Shown here: positions 9,762-21,349 of the stretch, in pieces
How the letters are laid out: each line of letters begins with the position of its first letter
How positions within the stretch are numbered: position 1 is the first letter of the stretch
Assembly: GCA_015680685.1 (NCBI GenBank)
Contig: MNCI01013764.1
Location: 54,949-118,948, forward strand
DNA: 64,000 nt
DNA from: Gnetum montanum
Lineage: Eukaryota; Streptophyta; Gnetopsida; Gnetales; Gnetaceae
Direction of reading: 5' to 3'
Made by a program: the position numbers and the translations under genes
Notes under the pieces: model-generated
The model's input: the letters and a program-made list of their open reading frames with translations, nothing else
What the model was told of the DNA's origin: nothing
The model's database searches: none

Positions 9762-10590
9762 TATTTCTCTCTTCCTAGTGATGTTGTAAGTACATTGTAT
9801 GTTGAAACTTTTATTCTCATTCCTAGATTTTCCTCTAAATCATTTGTCTTCATGAGCATCATACTCCTTGTTGAAATGAGATTCTAAGTCTCCATGTTAT
9901 TTGACCATATGTTTTGATTATAGGATGAATTAATATATCTTTTCTTGATGGTTGAAGATTGTTCTATTTCCTCAACTAATTCTCCAACTAATACATCAAC
10001 TGATCATTAACTAATACATCGACTGATAATCAACTACATCTATTGAATAACTACATTATCTAATTTTAGTAATATATAATTACATTACCTAATTTTTAGT
10101 AATATTTAACAACATCATATAATTTTAGTAATATGTAACTATATTATCTAATTCTTAATAATCTTTCTATTCCCCACCCCCTTGAGAACACTGACTCCTG
10201 TAGTATAATTAATGACATGCCATAGTGATCTTAAGACTATCTATAATGGTTATGCACTAAATCTTAAACCCTAAAAGGTTGAATTTGTGATATCCTCAAA
10301 TTATTAGGTGCCCAAGCAATAAACTTGACCTCACTATTGAGTTCAAAAGGGTGAAAATGTTGGAAATGATTATTCATAGGTTGAAAATGGACATCGTATG
10401 CTTGAGTTATGTGAAAATTAAACTTTTGAGGATGTTGAGGCATTATGTTGGGCAAAAAGTAAAAACTAATTTTTCAAGATCTAACTGTATCATTGGGTCC
10501 AAAAGGTTAAAAACTATAAGTAAACAACTCTTCATTCACCAAAAAAGGTTTTTAAAATCAAAAGTTATGGCTTCTAAAGTCTAAAACCTT
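9762..10590. other. AT-rich spacer with short tandem units
   Basis: No gene recognised. 9970-10030 repeats 'aactaatacatcaactgat' twice, and 10030-10165 repeats an ~34-bp unit of 'ctaattttagtaatat' type about four times. Confidence 0.55.
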
Positions 10591-10593
10591 TAG

Positions 10594-10670
10594 TGTAAAT
10601 AATGAGACTTCCCAAGAGGTCACCCATCCTAGTTCTACTCCAAGGCAAGCATGCTTAATTATAGAATTTT
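10594..10670 (-). ncRNA. 5S rRNA-like fragment (Cassandra-type LTR or 5S pseudogene)
   Basis: The plus strand reads acttcccaagaggtcaccca followed by tcctagt and aagcatgctta. This is the reverse complement of the 3' half of plant 5S rRNA, including its internal promoter region. The 5' half is lost or too diverged. Such pieces occur in Cassandra miniature retrotransposons, whose LTRs carry 5S sequence, or as stray pseudogenes. No second copy is in the window, so I cannot choose. Confidence 0.65.
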
Positions 10671-10689
10671 TATTCTTGTGGTTATTAGG

Positions 10690-12188
10690 GCACCAAATTC
10701 AAATTTGAAAATTATTTTCATACATTTCTCATTTAAACTAATAGTTCAATGATGGGAATTTCAATTTTTCTATTAGTTGATGGGCAATTGAATATTTTTC
10801 ATCAAATAATAGAGAATTTGCCATTTCATTTCAATGGTAGCAATAGCTATTATGATCTCCTAGCAATGGCCTTGGTAGCAACTAGACAACATCAGCAACT
10901 AGGCTAGGTGCATCTAGAGGTGGCCACAAGTGGTGTTCAATTCATTGCCATAGCCTGCAGAGAGGAAGGAAAAACAGAAACATAGTGTGACCTACTCAAG
11001 GGAAAGAGAAACATAGAGTGGCCTTTGTAGGGCTAGTGAGGTCCACAATAGCTAAATCAGCCCCATGAATCTTACTAGGGCTGACACAACCCATCATGAA
11101 TCTTACTAGGGCTGACACAACCCATCATGGGGCTCATGTGATCATGTTTAGGGCCTATGTGACCATATTTAGGGCCCATGTGGATTGTTATGAGGCTCAC
11201 ATGGCCCTCCACAGGGCTATGCAGCCTCTAGTGGCACACGAGCCCTATACAAGGGTTACTATTTTTTTTCTTAGTAGAGGCAATGATTGGTAGTGTCAAA
11301 AGGTCCTGAAAAAGGTGATGATTAGCAACATGAAAGGCGATGATTCATGGCATGGGAGGTGATGATCGATGACATTGAAGACAATGTTTCATGGCATGGG
11401 AGGCAATGATTGGCAACATGGAAGGTGATGATCCATGGCATGAAAGATAATGATTTGTGGCATGAGAGTCAATGTTCGATGGCATAGGAGGCAATGTTCA
11501 ATGTGAAGAGGCAATGTTTGATGGTGAGAGGTCTTGTATGAATACAAAAGTTACAAAGTATGTAGCTAAGTATTTATTTTGCCAAAAAATTAAGGTGGAG
11601 CATGATAGGCCTCATTCTTTTCTTTACTTACACCTCATTTTATTATAAAAATGAAAAACTACTAACATGGATTTTATTATTGGGATGGCTAAAAAATATT
11701 CTATTCTTTTGGTTATGGATGTTGTCATAAAATCTTCTCACTTCTTGGTTCGAAAAGTAACAACTAATGCTAAAGAGATTACTTAGTTGTTTTTACTAGA
11801 GATTGTTATATTTCATGAGTTTTAAATGATATTATGTCTTATAGAGATTCAAAGTTTACTTTCCAATTAATACTATTAGAGGCATACTATAAGAAGCTTA
11901 ATACAAATTCACTACTTTTTCCAATATTATGAAGGAATATTTAGGGTTCAACCTTCATGGTCTTGTGTTCTATAAAGCTTCATAATTAAAAGGAATTATG
12001 AGGTTTGGTATAAGTAAAAATATAGCACCCTACTACACTTTTCCCCTCTCAATTTTAAGAAATGTTGGAGAAGTTGCATATTAGCTTGACCTTTCACAAT
12101 GGTTATGGTTGATTCATTTTGTATGTTATTTTTTTATGTTAAGAAAGTATATTGTAGATTTGATTCATAGGATATATTGGTAGCATGT
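10690..12188. other. Spacer with tandem minisatellites
   Basis: A 33-bp direct duplication (atgaatcttactagggctga...) lies at 11063-11130. ~26-bp 'gggcccatgtg' units lie at 11130-11230. A ~25-bp array of 'ggcatgggaggcaatgattg' type fills 11310-11530. I recognise no gene. Confidence 0.6.
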
Positions 12189-12977
12189 TGATGAGTGGTG
12201 AGGTACCCCTACACTCAACCATACGAATATGAGCATTACAGGCGCGACTCGGTCAAACTCCGCAGATGGACTAGTTGTGGCATTTAGATAGTTAGCCTTA
12301 GGTCATAGTTCGCTATCTTCCCACCTAGAATAGTATTAGCTTTGTCACGTATGGTTTAGTCCAAAGTGAGGTGTATGATGTGTTTCTAACCTAATGCTAC
12401 TCCTAAAGATAATGGAAGATAATAAAAACTAAGCTAAGAGGGAAAGGGTGCGAAGGAATCTAGCTAGCCTAAGTGCGATGAGCATATTTTCTTTGATTAT
12501 CCATACACATCTTGGACTTCATGCATGAATACCACTAGGATTACTAAGCGCAAATCCTAGGATGCTACTGGGTTACCAAGTAGTCACACTTAAATGCTCA
12601 TAATCAAGTTGTACTCATTCCACGTTTAAGGGTGAAAAGAGATTAACTAGGAAAGCAGTAAATAACAAGTAATTAAATAATTAAGCTAAGGGAATGCTAC
12701 AATTATGAAGTAATATCAATCTTTATTTTTGGTCATGTGCATGTCCAAGTACGTCACACTTGAATAAAGGATGGCGTACAATTACAATCACCACACTACG
12801 GGCATACACTGGAAGGAAAAGGGTTGAGAGGAAAAACAAGAACTAAAATCAAACTTAACTCTAAAATTCTAATCTAAAATTGACTAACTCCTAACTGACT
12901 CCTCTTAATTATAGATGAGGAGATAGACTATGATATCATGTACACGATATCATGGTGCACTAAATGAAAACTCATCA
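12189..12977 (-). repeat. 3' LTR of element 2
   Basis: Plus-strand ends are TGATGAGTGG and ACTCATCA, an 8-bp terminal inverted repeat. It aligns with 27088-27880 in sequence, length and ends. A 24-bp imperfect palindrome (ATGATATC...GATATCAT) lies at about 12930-12953. Confidence 0.75.
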
Positions 12978-12990
12978 TACCCCCACGACT
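12978..12990 (-). other. Polypurine tract of element 2
   Basis: The minus strand reads GTCGTGGGGGTA directly before the LTR start TGATGAGT. Confidence 0.65.
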
Positions 12991-12999
12991 GAGTGAAAA

Positions 13000-15893
13000 A
13001 TCGTTCTCGAGTTACAGTGATTACACAGTGGATAGGTATGGGATTATTGGATGGTGAACATGGGTTTATGCCATAGTGTGAAATCAAAAACAAATAAAGA
13101 CACAACACAAGAAATGCACTACAACTACAAAATTGGTGGAACTCATGTAGTTCCTGGTGGTGGTGGCTCCTCCATAGGTGCTTTCCCCTTGTCTTGTGCT
13201 CCAGGTCCTGGGACTTGATGGCATTGAAGTATGGCCTAGATTTTCTCCTCTTCGATCTGGGGATCCTGTTCCATCCATGCTAATGTCTGATGTTTGATGG
13301 AGTCAGCAACTCCCATAGGCAAGGTAGTTGTGAAAACATTTGATTGGCCTTGACATACCAAGCTACAAACACCTGACATTCCTCTTCGTAGGCTCTGGAT
13401 TTATCTTTGTATTTTCGAAAATCTGCAAGCCATCAAGGTAGATCTATTACGACACCTGTTTATCCTTGGTAGCTCGCTTTCACCATCTCAAGTTCAGAAT
13501 TTGTGATCTCTAATTTTTCCAACAACTTCTTATGTTCTATAAATTCTACTTCATATTTGACATAGGTGGTAGCTACCTGTTGCTCGAGCTTTGTTCTCAG
13601 TTGCCTTGCTATTAACATGGCAAGGTTGGAACACCACAGTTTTGCCAACTCCATTTATTCTATCAGATCCTGAATCTGCAAGTTTCAATTCTTAGCTTCT
13701 GCTTGGTGGGCAAAGGCATATGTGTCCAATATGGCTCACCAGTTAGTGTATTGAGCACTAATAGCATTGATGTGGGCCTTGGCCATATGGATCTCCTTCT
13801 CAAGGATCTATTTGTACATTCCCACCTGGTCTTGGAAGTGCTCCTTTAGCTTTTCATGTCTTTTATCCTTGTTTTTCCACGTGCTAATTTCGATATCTGA
13901 CTTTTGGTAAATAGCACGTACCTCCTCCATTGAGAGGGTTTGACTTTCCCTAGCTACATGGCTCATGTCTTGGTTGACCCAGATGAATTGTTCTTGAAAT
14001 TAATGGAATTTTTCCTCATGAACATTCTTTTGCTTCTTCACAATGGTCAACCGAAGGTTGTCAACAACAAGCAGCTTATTTTCTTCCTGTAAGGTGTTGA
14101 GTGCTTTGATATGCACATGAGTTTGCACCTATGCTATAGAAGTATCCCAAATAGCCTTCTCTTTTTCTTCAGCCACCTTTTTATTCTCCGTTAGTAGCTT
14201 GGTTAGTTGCTCAGTTCTGAAGCTATCTAGCTAGTCTGTGAGAACAAATTGCAAAGGATCCCACTGTGCTACTTGTAGGACCACGAGCTGCTCTTTTAAT
14301 TTTTGCACTTCTACTTCAGCATGCTCGACCCTCACTTCTATTAAAACTAGCTTCCCCTTCATGGAAATGAAGTCTGATTAAATTGCTGTAACATCCTGAG
14401 GGATGTCAAACAAGTACGTCATTACTTGTCCTATTTGTAGCAATCGATCAAGTGCATCCTCATGTTCTGAAGGAGTCATTAAGGTTATGGCCAAAGTTTG
14501 AGCATTCCATGCTCCTGTGAGATCTTCCAATGGCACAATAGGTACATTGAATGATTCCTTGATGTGGTCTGTGACCACTTCTATAACTTCTACAGAATCC
14601 TGGTGTTGCATGACCACCATAGTGGCCCCTTCNTCTACAGAATCCTGGTGTTGCATGACCACCATAGTGGCCCCTTCCCCAGTTTCTAATTGCACTTGGA
14701 CAGATGTCGCATTTCCTGAGATCTATTATGACCAAGTAATTTCCTCTCCTCCTGTATGAATAGAGAATTCACTCCTTTCATGATCTAAAGAAACTGTCGG
14801 TTGTGTGGAATCATCAATGACATGGAAGATATTTTCATCATCACAACTTCCCCAACTAATCATCTCGACGATGGCCCTGAGATGGCTCATTGATGGTCTA
14901 TAGTCTTGTGTCAACAGTGGCTAATCCTGGCCCATGCTAGGCCCTACTTCCTATTGTTGGCTGGGTCCTATACTTGGAGGTTGGTTGGGTCCTGCAAGTT
15001 GAGTTACAGTTGGTTCAACTGTCTGTTCTTCTTTTTCTTCTGGTCCTAGCATCTGACCAGTAATTTTCCTTACAGCTGGTGGCTTTAACACTTCCACATA
15101 TGAAGCATTTTTGGCTTTTCAGAGAACATCATTAGTGTATCCCCAAATACCCACATGTTAGCAAAGCTTTCTGATAAGACAAGGGAAGGGCAACGCCATC
15201 TTCCCTATCTTCCATTCCTCAAACCGCCTCAGGATCTATGTTAAGTATAGATGGGGCAGGTTAGCATTAAACTTCCCCATCAGCACTGCACATCCTCTTG
15301 CTACATACATTGATATTTTTTTAAGCCCTTCATGGGGAAGAGGTGATATGTTACAATTTTGAAATAGATCCTCTCTTCCATCATTAACTCACAAAATGTC
15401 TTATCTCTACCATACGCCCTTTCCAACCAATCCCATCGCACATCGAGGTCTAAATAAGTGGATAACTGAGCAGCCTTGGGCTCTATATTTGAAAGGTTTA
15501 ATACTTCTAAAATGGCCTGTGTGGAGAAATCAAATGTCACACCACAAATATTGATGGTGGTTCCTTGCTCTCTATTGTAATAGAATTTGTACGTCTCCCC
15601 TAGGTACCAGGCACCACTTTCGAAGAGGGTAGGCCATAAGGGAGACTCTTTGAGGTGATCCCTAACAGCCTCAACAGCGAACTCTACAAAAGATTTAAAT
15701 TTTAATTCCACAATCATGGTAGCTCCTCCTTCTGCCTATCTGGACTATACGATAGGGGGGTCCTCTTAATGAATACTAAACGATTATTCCTCTTGTTCTA
15801 CATGTTGTCCAGCAGGGACTTGTCCTTCACCTCTCCTAGGTCGTTTGCTTCCACCTTGAGCAAGACCTTTCTGTTGTCCATGTTTCGAGGCCA
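13000..15893 (-). pseudogene. Element 2 ORF: plant transposon-type domain plus coiled coil
   Basis: The likely start is the ATG at 15891-15893 (MASKHGQQKGL, then basic RPRR). Two stops separate it from a longer open stretch at 15301-15717. That part contains ICGVTFDFSTQAILEVLNL, DVRWDWLERAYGR and a YHLFP segment, which resembles the 'putative plant transposon protein' domain (Pfam PF20167; recalled, not searched). From about 14900 down to 13300 the translation is rich in Lys, Glu, Leu and Gln with heptad-like spacing (for example KLEQQVATTYVKYEVEFIEH), so a long coiled coil is likely. Stops and frameshifts break the frame in many places. A 44-bp duplication around the N at 14633 is an assembly artefact. 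The role is unknown. Its counterpart in element 3 is antisense to gag-protease. Confidence 0.6.
14589..14677. other. Exact 44-bp duplication around a single N
   Basis: 14589-14632 and 14634-14677 are identical and separated by the N at 14633. This is the mark of two overlapping contig ends joined without merging. Confidence 0.9.
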
Positions 15894-16369
15894 TCTACAA
15901 TCACATGGGACCAAGCATTAGTAAGGTTATTTTTTGAGGTTAAGTTATACCTTACTACTTATCTTAATTAATTTATTTATTTTATCTCCATGTGATATTT
16001 CTCGAAAGATTGTAATAACAAGTCCATTTTACTTAGGTGGTTTCCAATTTTAATTTCCTAGTGTTCCTAAAGGGATTGAATGATTTTTTTGGCACAATTA
16101 TTCTAAATGTTATAGTTAATTACCCTAGATAATGTCCTTTGGGCGATGATAAATTCCAAAACATTTAGGCACTAGGCGCTATTTCGCAAGTGTCCCTCCC
16201 CCATAACTAAGCTGAACACTCCAGGTTCAAGTAGGTTCAAACGGAATTAAAATTGAAGTACTAGCGAGTGACATATAGGTAGAAGAGCAAGGATGTCACA
16301 CTCGCAAGTCGTAGAGAAAAAATTTGAACAACTCCCCCATGTGATGTGTGAAAAATGAAACTAAGTGTT

Positions 16370-16475
16370 GTGGGAGGTCAAACGGGACATGATATTACGT
16401 ACGATACATCGCATATGCAATATCATGTCGGTCACGATATCGCGTATGCGATATCACGACCCTAGTGATATTGGA
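16370..16475. repeat. Two nested palindromes with GATATC cores
   Basis: GACATGATATT pairs with AATATCATGTC across about 26 bases, and GGTCACGATATCGC pairs with GCGATATCACGACC immediately after. Confidence 0.75.
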
Positions 16476-16480
16476 CACAA

Positions 16481-17186
16481 AAATAAAGAAAACTAAATTT
16501 TTGAAGATTTTCTTGAAATCAACATTGTAAACTTAGGACATTGGGCTCTTATAAACGGTTTCTAAGGTAATTTAGCTTGTTGCGAAGGCAAGAATAATGA
16601 TGTGTGGGTGTAACTGATCAATAAAAACTCAAGTGGTAAGTGAGAGAAAAAGGTCATGTAATGATACATAGGAACATTATTATTCAGAGGGATAGTAGTA
16701 GGGAAAGAAAATCGTTTGAAAAATATGCTGAGAATAAGAAATGGTGTGTGTGAGCTATGTCATAAGTGAGAATTACAAAAGATTACATAAGTGGGTCCTC
16801 CCCAAAGCAGGTTTCAACCTATAATGCCCTTGTGTAACCACACTTAAAGTGTCTGTGGGCACTTGAAGGGTTAAATGTAATCCACACTAATTCCACAAAA
16901 CACACACATGTAATTATCACTAGAATGAGATAAGAATTCTATGTTACACACGACATGAGCTACAATTACACGAACAGTGAGATGAGACAAACCATAGAAA
17001 GGAATTGTAGAGATTGGGACATGAGGTAACTGACCCAGGGCACAGTGAATCCTTTGTGTAAAGCATGATTAACATGTCATTAATTCGTCATTCCAAGATC
17101 AAGACCAGGTCAATTCCTCTAATCAGTGACATCGCATTGTTTCATCCCATGATAAGCAACTATGAGAGTACCATAATGTTCATGAC
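16481..17186. other. Unassigned flank between element 2 and the LARD-like element
   Basis: No domain or repeat recognised. It could be the leader of element 2 or host DNA. Confidence 0.35.
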
Positions 17187-18386
17187 CGTTTGGGACGTGA
17201 CCACCAACGAGTGTCCTCAAACAGGATTTAGGTGCTTGCTAGTCTCTGGCAACACCAAGGCCCAGATACCTCCAAATAGACTCAGTAGTTAATGTGAGTA
17301 TGTGTGTGTGCTATTGTGAAAAATGAAATGATTGGGTTTTATGTAAATCTATAAATGACTTATCTTAAAGATATTCAGCCAACTTTGCAAAGTACTATGG
17401 GTTGTTGAGAGTTCTTATTTTGTTCAACTGCCTAGTTTATGCGGTCCTTATAATACCTACTTGTAACAAATAAAGTTTTGAAAAAACATTTGAGCACAAC
17501 TTTGCGAATCTACTTCTAATTTTCCCCAGAGAAATAAATAGTTCCACAAGAAAACTAGAAATAGAGCGAGATTCAATGGAAATAGAAAGAAGAGAAAAAA
17601 AGCAGATTTGTATAAAGATCTCAAATGTTTAAACAAGGTAAAATGATACGAGTAAACACTTCACAATAAAGCCATCCCAAATTCAATAATTACGAATTAT
17701 TCAAACTTCCAAGGCTCAAATAAGCAATTTCTTCAAGACAATCCTACTATGCTACCCAAAAAAAAATTGTTGTGTAAACTATCACGTACTAGACCCTATT
17801 TTGGCTAGATAATGGATGTAAACAATTACATTCAACAGAACCTTCAAAAGACTTGATAATTTATGATTGAAATACCACAGAGATTCACTTTAAAGATAAA
17901 AGAAGCTATTCTGGTCCTATCAAAATACCAAAGATTTTTCTGAACCCTCTTAACTATTGAATCGTTCAACGGCTTGACTACATGCAGAGGCTCTCTTACA
18001 ACAATATCAATAGTGGTTGTTATACATTGCAAAATAATAAAATTCACTACTAAAATACTCTTAAGGCTTTCAAACACAAGCTCTTCTATGGAAAAATTTT
18101 AATAGAAATTTTCTATCATGCAACAAGAACAATAAGAGCAATCTAAAAATCCCAAAATTACTTGCCATGCATGATACTATCTAAACCACTAGCTAAATAA
18201 TTTAAACAAAATAAAAAAAAGCATAACTCATAGGAAAATGACAAAGAGGCTAAAATGTTGTCTTTAACAAGTCATCTTACAAGTAATCTTTCACAATGTC
18301 TTCTTTACAAATTCTCTTCCCCCCAACCACCAAGACCCATAGCGAGACCTCTCCTCCCACCAGACCTTCCTTCCTACCCTTGAAGC

Positions 18387-18396
18387 CCTTTTATAG
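18387..18396 (-). promoter_or_regulatory. LTR TATA box
   Basis: The minus strand reads GCTATAAAAGGG. The partner LTR has ACTATAAAAGGG at 22561-22573. Confidence 0.65.
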
Positions 18397-18900
18397 CAAC
18401 CTCAAGGTAGTTACAATCATCATGAGAAGGTGAGGTAAGTTACAAACATTATGGGTGGTTATAACCACCATAGAGATAAAAAAGCTATAGTTGAAAAGTG
18501 TCCCATTTCGTTTCCAAGTGGCTCAGTTGGTTGCCGAGTGGTCACTATGGAGATAAAAAGGTTGTAGTTGACAAGTGGCCTTTGTAGTGGTTATAACCAC
18601 CATTTCAATTGAGAGGGCTACAATTGTCATGAAATTACAACATTTATAGGAAATTTAAAATGAAGCCAAGTATCTAGTGGCTATATTCACCATAGGGTTA
18701 AATGTTTGTAGGTGATGAATATCTTCTAGTTGCAACCATCATGATAGACTAGGGAGCCATGGAGGACTCATGTTTTGTTTCTACATTTCTCATTATGGTA
18801 TGGCCATAAATATATTCATATTTCAATTTTATGGCCCCAAACAACCATAGTAGCTTATCCAAAATGGTACCCATTTATCTATATTATTATTTTTCTTATG

Positions 18901-19125
18901 TCAATCCCAATTTATGTGCAAATTCTCTAGATCATGAGGATGTTTAGCTTTTTGATATAATAAAACCATAGTCAAGATGTTTTTAGCATATTTTTCACGA
19001 ATTATTGCATGAGCTTGTTTCATCAAGAGTAATGTTTGAACTGAAACTAGGATAATGACCAACGCCAACTCCCTCCTATGCAAATATTTCAAATTTACAA
19101 GAAATCGACAACTGTTAATCATCAA
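18901..19125 (-). other. 74-codon frame inside the LTR, conserved in both copies
   Basis: The frame is open in both LTRs (partner 23076-23300) and reads MMINSC, NLKYLHRREL, QTLLLMKQAH and HPHDLENLHINW. I do not recognise it. Many of the differences between the two copies change amino acids, which argues against constraint since insertion. It may be a captured fragment of an older gene. Confidence 0.35.
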
Positions 19126-20713
19126 GCTTCTGACCTACAGCAAAGAAATGAAGAATTCCGCCATTTGCTAGTGTGGTATTATTACTAGAACAACTGCAAA
19201 TTCATCCGTGCTTCGGTAGTTGCAAATACCAAGTCACTGGTGTCATCTAGATATGCCGAAGCTCTATTTTTAGCAACAGTTATTTAGTATCAGAAGGTTT
19301 GAAACTCTATTGAGCATCCTGACAATTTCTACACAAACTGTACATGCCCTACACTAGCGGAGCTAAAGGCGCAATGGAAATGATTACAAACGTTATTCCC
19401 GAAGAGACATCCATGTGTGCTCTGTGTTCACTGAATTTCTGGGACCATATTCTTGGTAGGATGCCCTTTTCTACCATGATTTAAGATTTTCGTCAGCTGC
19501 GGTTACGCACTACATTTTTCTTGGAGTTTATTTCTCTACCATGCCCTGGTGCTCTATCAAATACGAGCTAGAAACCATATTGCATTTTTTCCCTTTTATG
19601 CAAAGACTCGACTCTCTCTATACTGTGGATTATTAAAGGAGATATTATTTTTCTTTTGTAGGTTCCAGGAGAAAATGATAATTGTGGTTTAGGATTCTAA
19701 TTTCCTAAAATCTTTGCCCCAGATTTACCTAGGGCTTCCTGCATTTTTCTTTCTAAGTTCATTTTATTCAATTTGTGAAATCAGGAATAGCTGTTGTATG
19801 ATTTGGGTGCTAATATTGGCAAGATTTTGATATATTCTTTATGCTTGTCTTACTATTTTTCTTCTAAAACCATTGCTCATAACCTATTCTTGTTTTTCTG
19901 GTTTTCATTGCTAATTCAAATGTAGAGTATATACAAAGTGTTTGACAAATTTCCTTTTTCCAGTGTCTCTACTTTTGCTATCAATAAACATTACTATGAT
20001 GTCCAATTCTTAATTCTTATATATATTGCTAACTACATTTTAACTCTTATTCTTTTTCTCTCTTCTTCTTTTTGTTCTGCACTTCATATACGGGGCACAT
20101 GAACAAATAGCTTCATGAAAACTACTAAAATTTCCAATGACCAGTTTACTATCAATTGCAATTACTTTGATTCTTCATTTCTTTCTTCTTTAAATTTAGA
20201 TGCTATTTCTCTTTACCTACAAATTGAAATTTTTTTTATTTTGACAAAGTAAAGCATTCTATATGCATTTTCTTGATATTTTATAGCCTTTCCTCCAATC
20301 TTTCAGCATCTAAAATTGCTTTGCAATGAATCTTTAAAAGCTCCCTTATGAATTTAATGAGAAAACATAGTTAATAGTTTGTGGAATTCTTGCCAGTTCT
20401 CCAACTATGAATAAGAGAGTACTAAAAACTGAAAAAACCTTTAATCAATTTTATCATGCCAACCTGTTCCATAAAATGGCCAAAATGTGCCAACATTTTT
20501 GCCCCCTTTAAAAGGCTTAAAGAAATTTATACAAGCCCCATTTTAAAACTGAAATGTACTTGAAGCTTTTATTGAACTATGTTTACAGCTAAAAATATAA
20601 ATCTTTTTGGAGGAAAATTCTCATCAAACATAAGATTTGGTGGTATAAAAACCTCATTCCTAAAAAAAACAAACAAACTATTTACTATCAAGTCTTTTAT
20701 TTATGAACTATTC

Positions 20714-21244
20714 TTAAGATGGGAAGAGAATGGTGAGGGTTCCTCTGGTAGAAATCCTCATATCTCTAACCTTCTCATAAGCAATCTCTGAAGTGATGAA
20801 TGTTGTTCTATGATTTTTTGGCTTTCTGGAGCTTTCAACTTGATCTTGATGTTGAACATTTGCATGAGCTAAAGCTAACTCAAACATGTGAATATATTCT
20901 TTAGCTAAATAAGCTTTTTCAAGAATGAAAGGCTCAGGAAAATATTGGTAAACTACCCTAGGAATATCATTGTAACTTTGAAATCCTAATGGTGTAACTC
21001 TTTGCCAAGGATTTTCCATCCTATTCTTTTGGATAGTTGAACTCTTAGACATTCTAGATCTTCTCTTATAAATTGATAAACCAGATATAATGGGTGATCT
21101 TCTTGATCTTCTAGTTTTCACTCCACTACTTGTTCCCAATTCAAAAACTTTCTTTTGTTCTTCTTTTGATAAAGAATTAGTCTTAGAAACAAGAATATCT
21201 TTTGAAACTTTTAAATTTTCCAAGCTATCAATCTTCTTGGTCAT
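20714..21244 (-). CDS. Uninterrupted 176-codon ORF in the LARD-like interior, unknown function
   Basis: It is the longest clean frame in the N-free part of the window. The ATG at 21242-21244 lies about 80 bases past the primer-site-like motif, where gag would start in a normal element. The N-terminal third is Lys/Ser-rich (KIDSLENLKVSKDIL). The middle is strongly basic (KTRRSRRSP, YKRRSRMSKS), suggesting nucleic-acid binding. The last third is predicted helical (EKAYLAKEYIHMFELALAHA). I see no CCHC knuckle, protease or gag core motif. It could be a divergent gag remnant, a captured gene piece or chance. The lack of stops is notable beside the heavily broken frames around it. Confidence 0.5.
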   Translation of the reverse strand: MTKKIDSLENLKVSKDILVSKTNSLSKEEQKKVFELGTSSGVKTRRSRRSPIISGLSIYKRRSRMSKSSTIQKNRMENPWQRVTPLGFQSYNDIPRVVYQYFPEPFILEKAYLAKEYIHMFELALAHANVQHQDQVESSRKPKNHRTTFITSEIAYEKVRDMRISTRGTLTILFPS

Positions 21245-21325
21245 GAACTAAAAATAGTATAGTAACAAAGAATTGTTGATGTGCTCAAATTATGAGGCTT
21301 ATGAACTTATAGGCTAAATTTTCAT

Positions 21326-21342
21326 CCCTCCTTCTAGCACCA
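21326..21342 (-). other. Primer-binding-site-like motif of the LARD-like element
   Basis: The minus strand reads TGGTGCTAGAAGGAGGG, seven bases from the LTR end, and is nearly identical to element 1's motif. Confidence 0.6.
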
Positions 21343-21349
21343 AAACAAC

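Larger units (their letters stand above)
12189..16480 (-). mobile_element. Element 2: LTR element with plant-transposon-domain ORF
   Basis: On the minus strand a long broken ORF (15893 to about 13000) is followed by a polypurine tract (GTCGTGGGGGTA, 12978-12990) and a 789-bp LTR with TGATGAGT / ACTCATCA ends. No gag, protease or RT is present. The right-hand (5') LTR was not found; palindrome-rich sequence at 16370-16475 may be part of its leader or LTR. A solo LTR of the same family stands at 27088-27880. Confidence 0.65.
17187..20308 (-). repeat. 3' LTR of the LARD-like element
   Basis: Starts TGTTCATGACCG and ends TTTCAGCA on the plus strand. The offset to its partner is 4163 bp at the start and 4173 at the end, so only small indels separate them. 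Confidence 0.85.

Noticed and set aside
9609-9887. 92-codon plus-strand frame
   Set aside because: It is the complement of the CCR4-type exon and the LTR fragment.
11310-11530. CRISPR-like array
   Set aside because: The units are adjacent and degenerate, with no unique spacers, in plant nuclear DNA.
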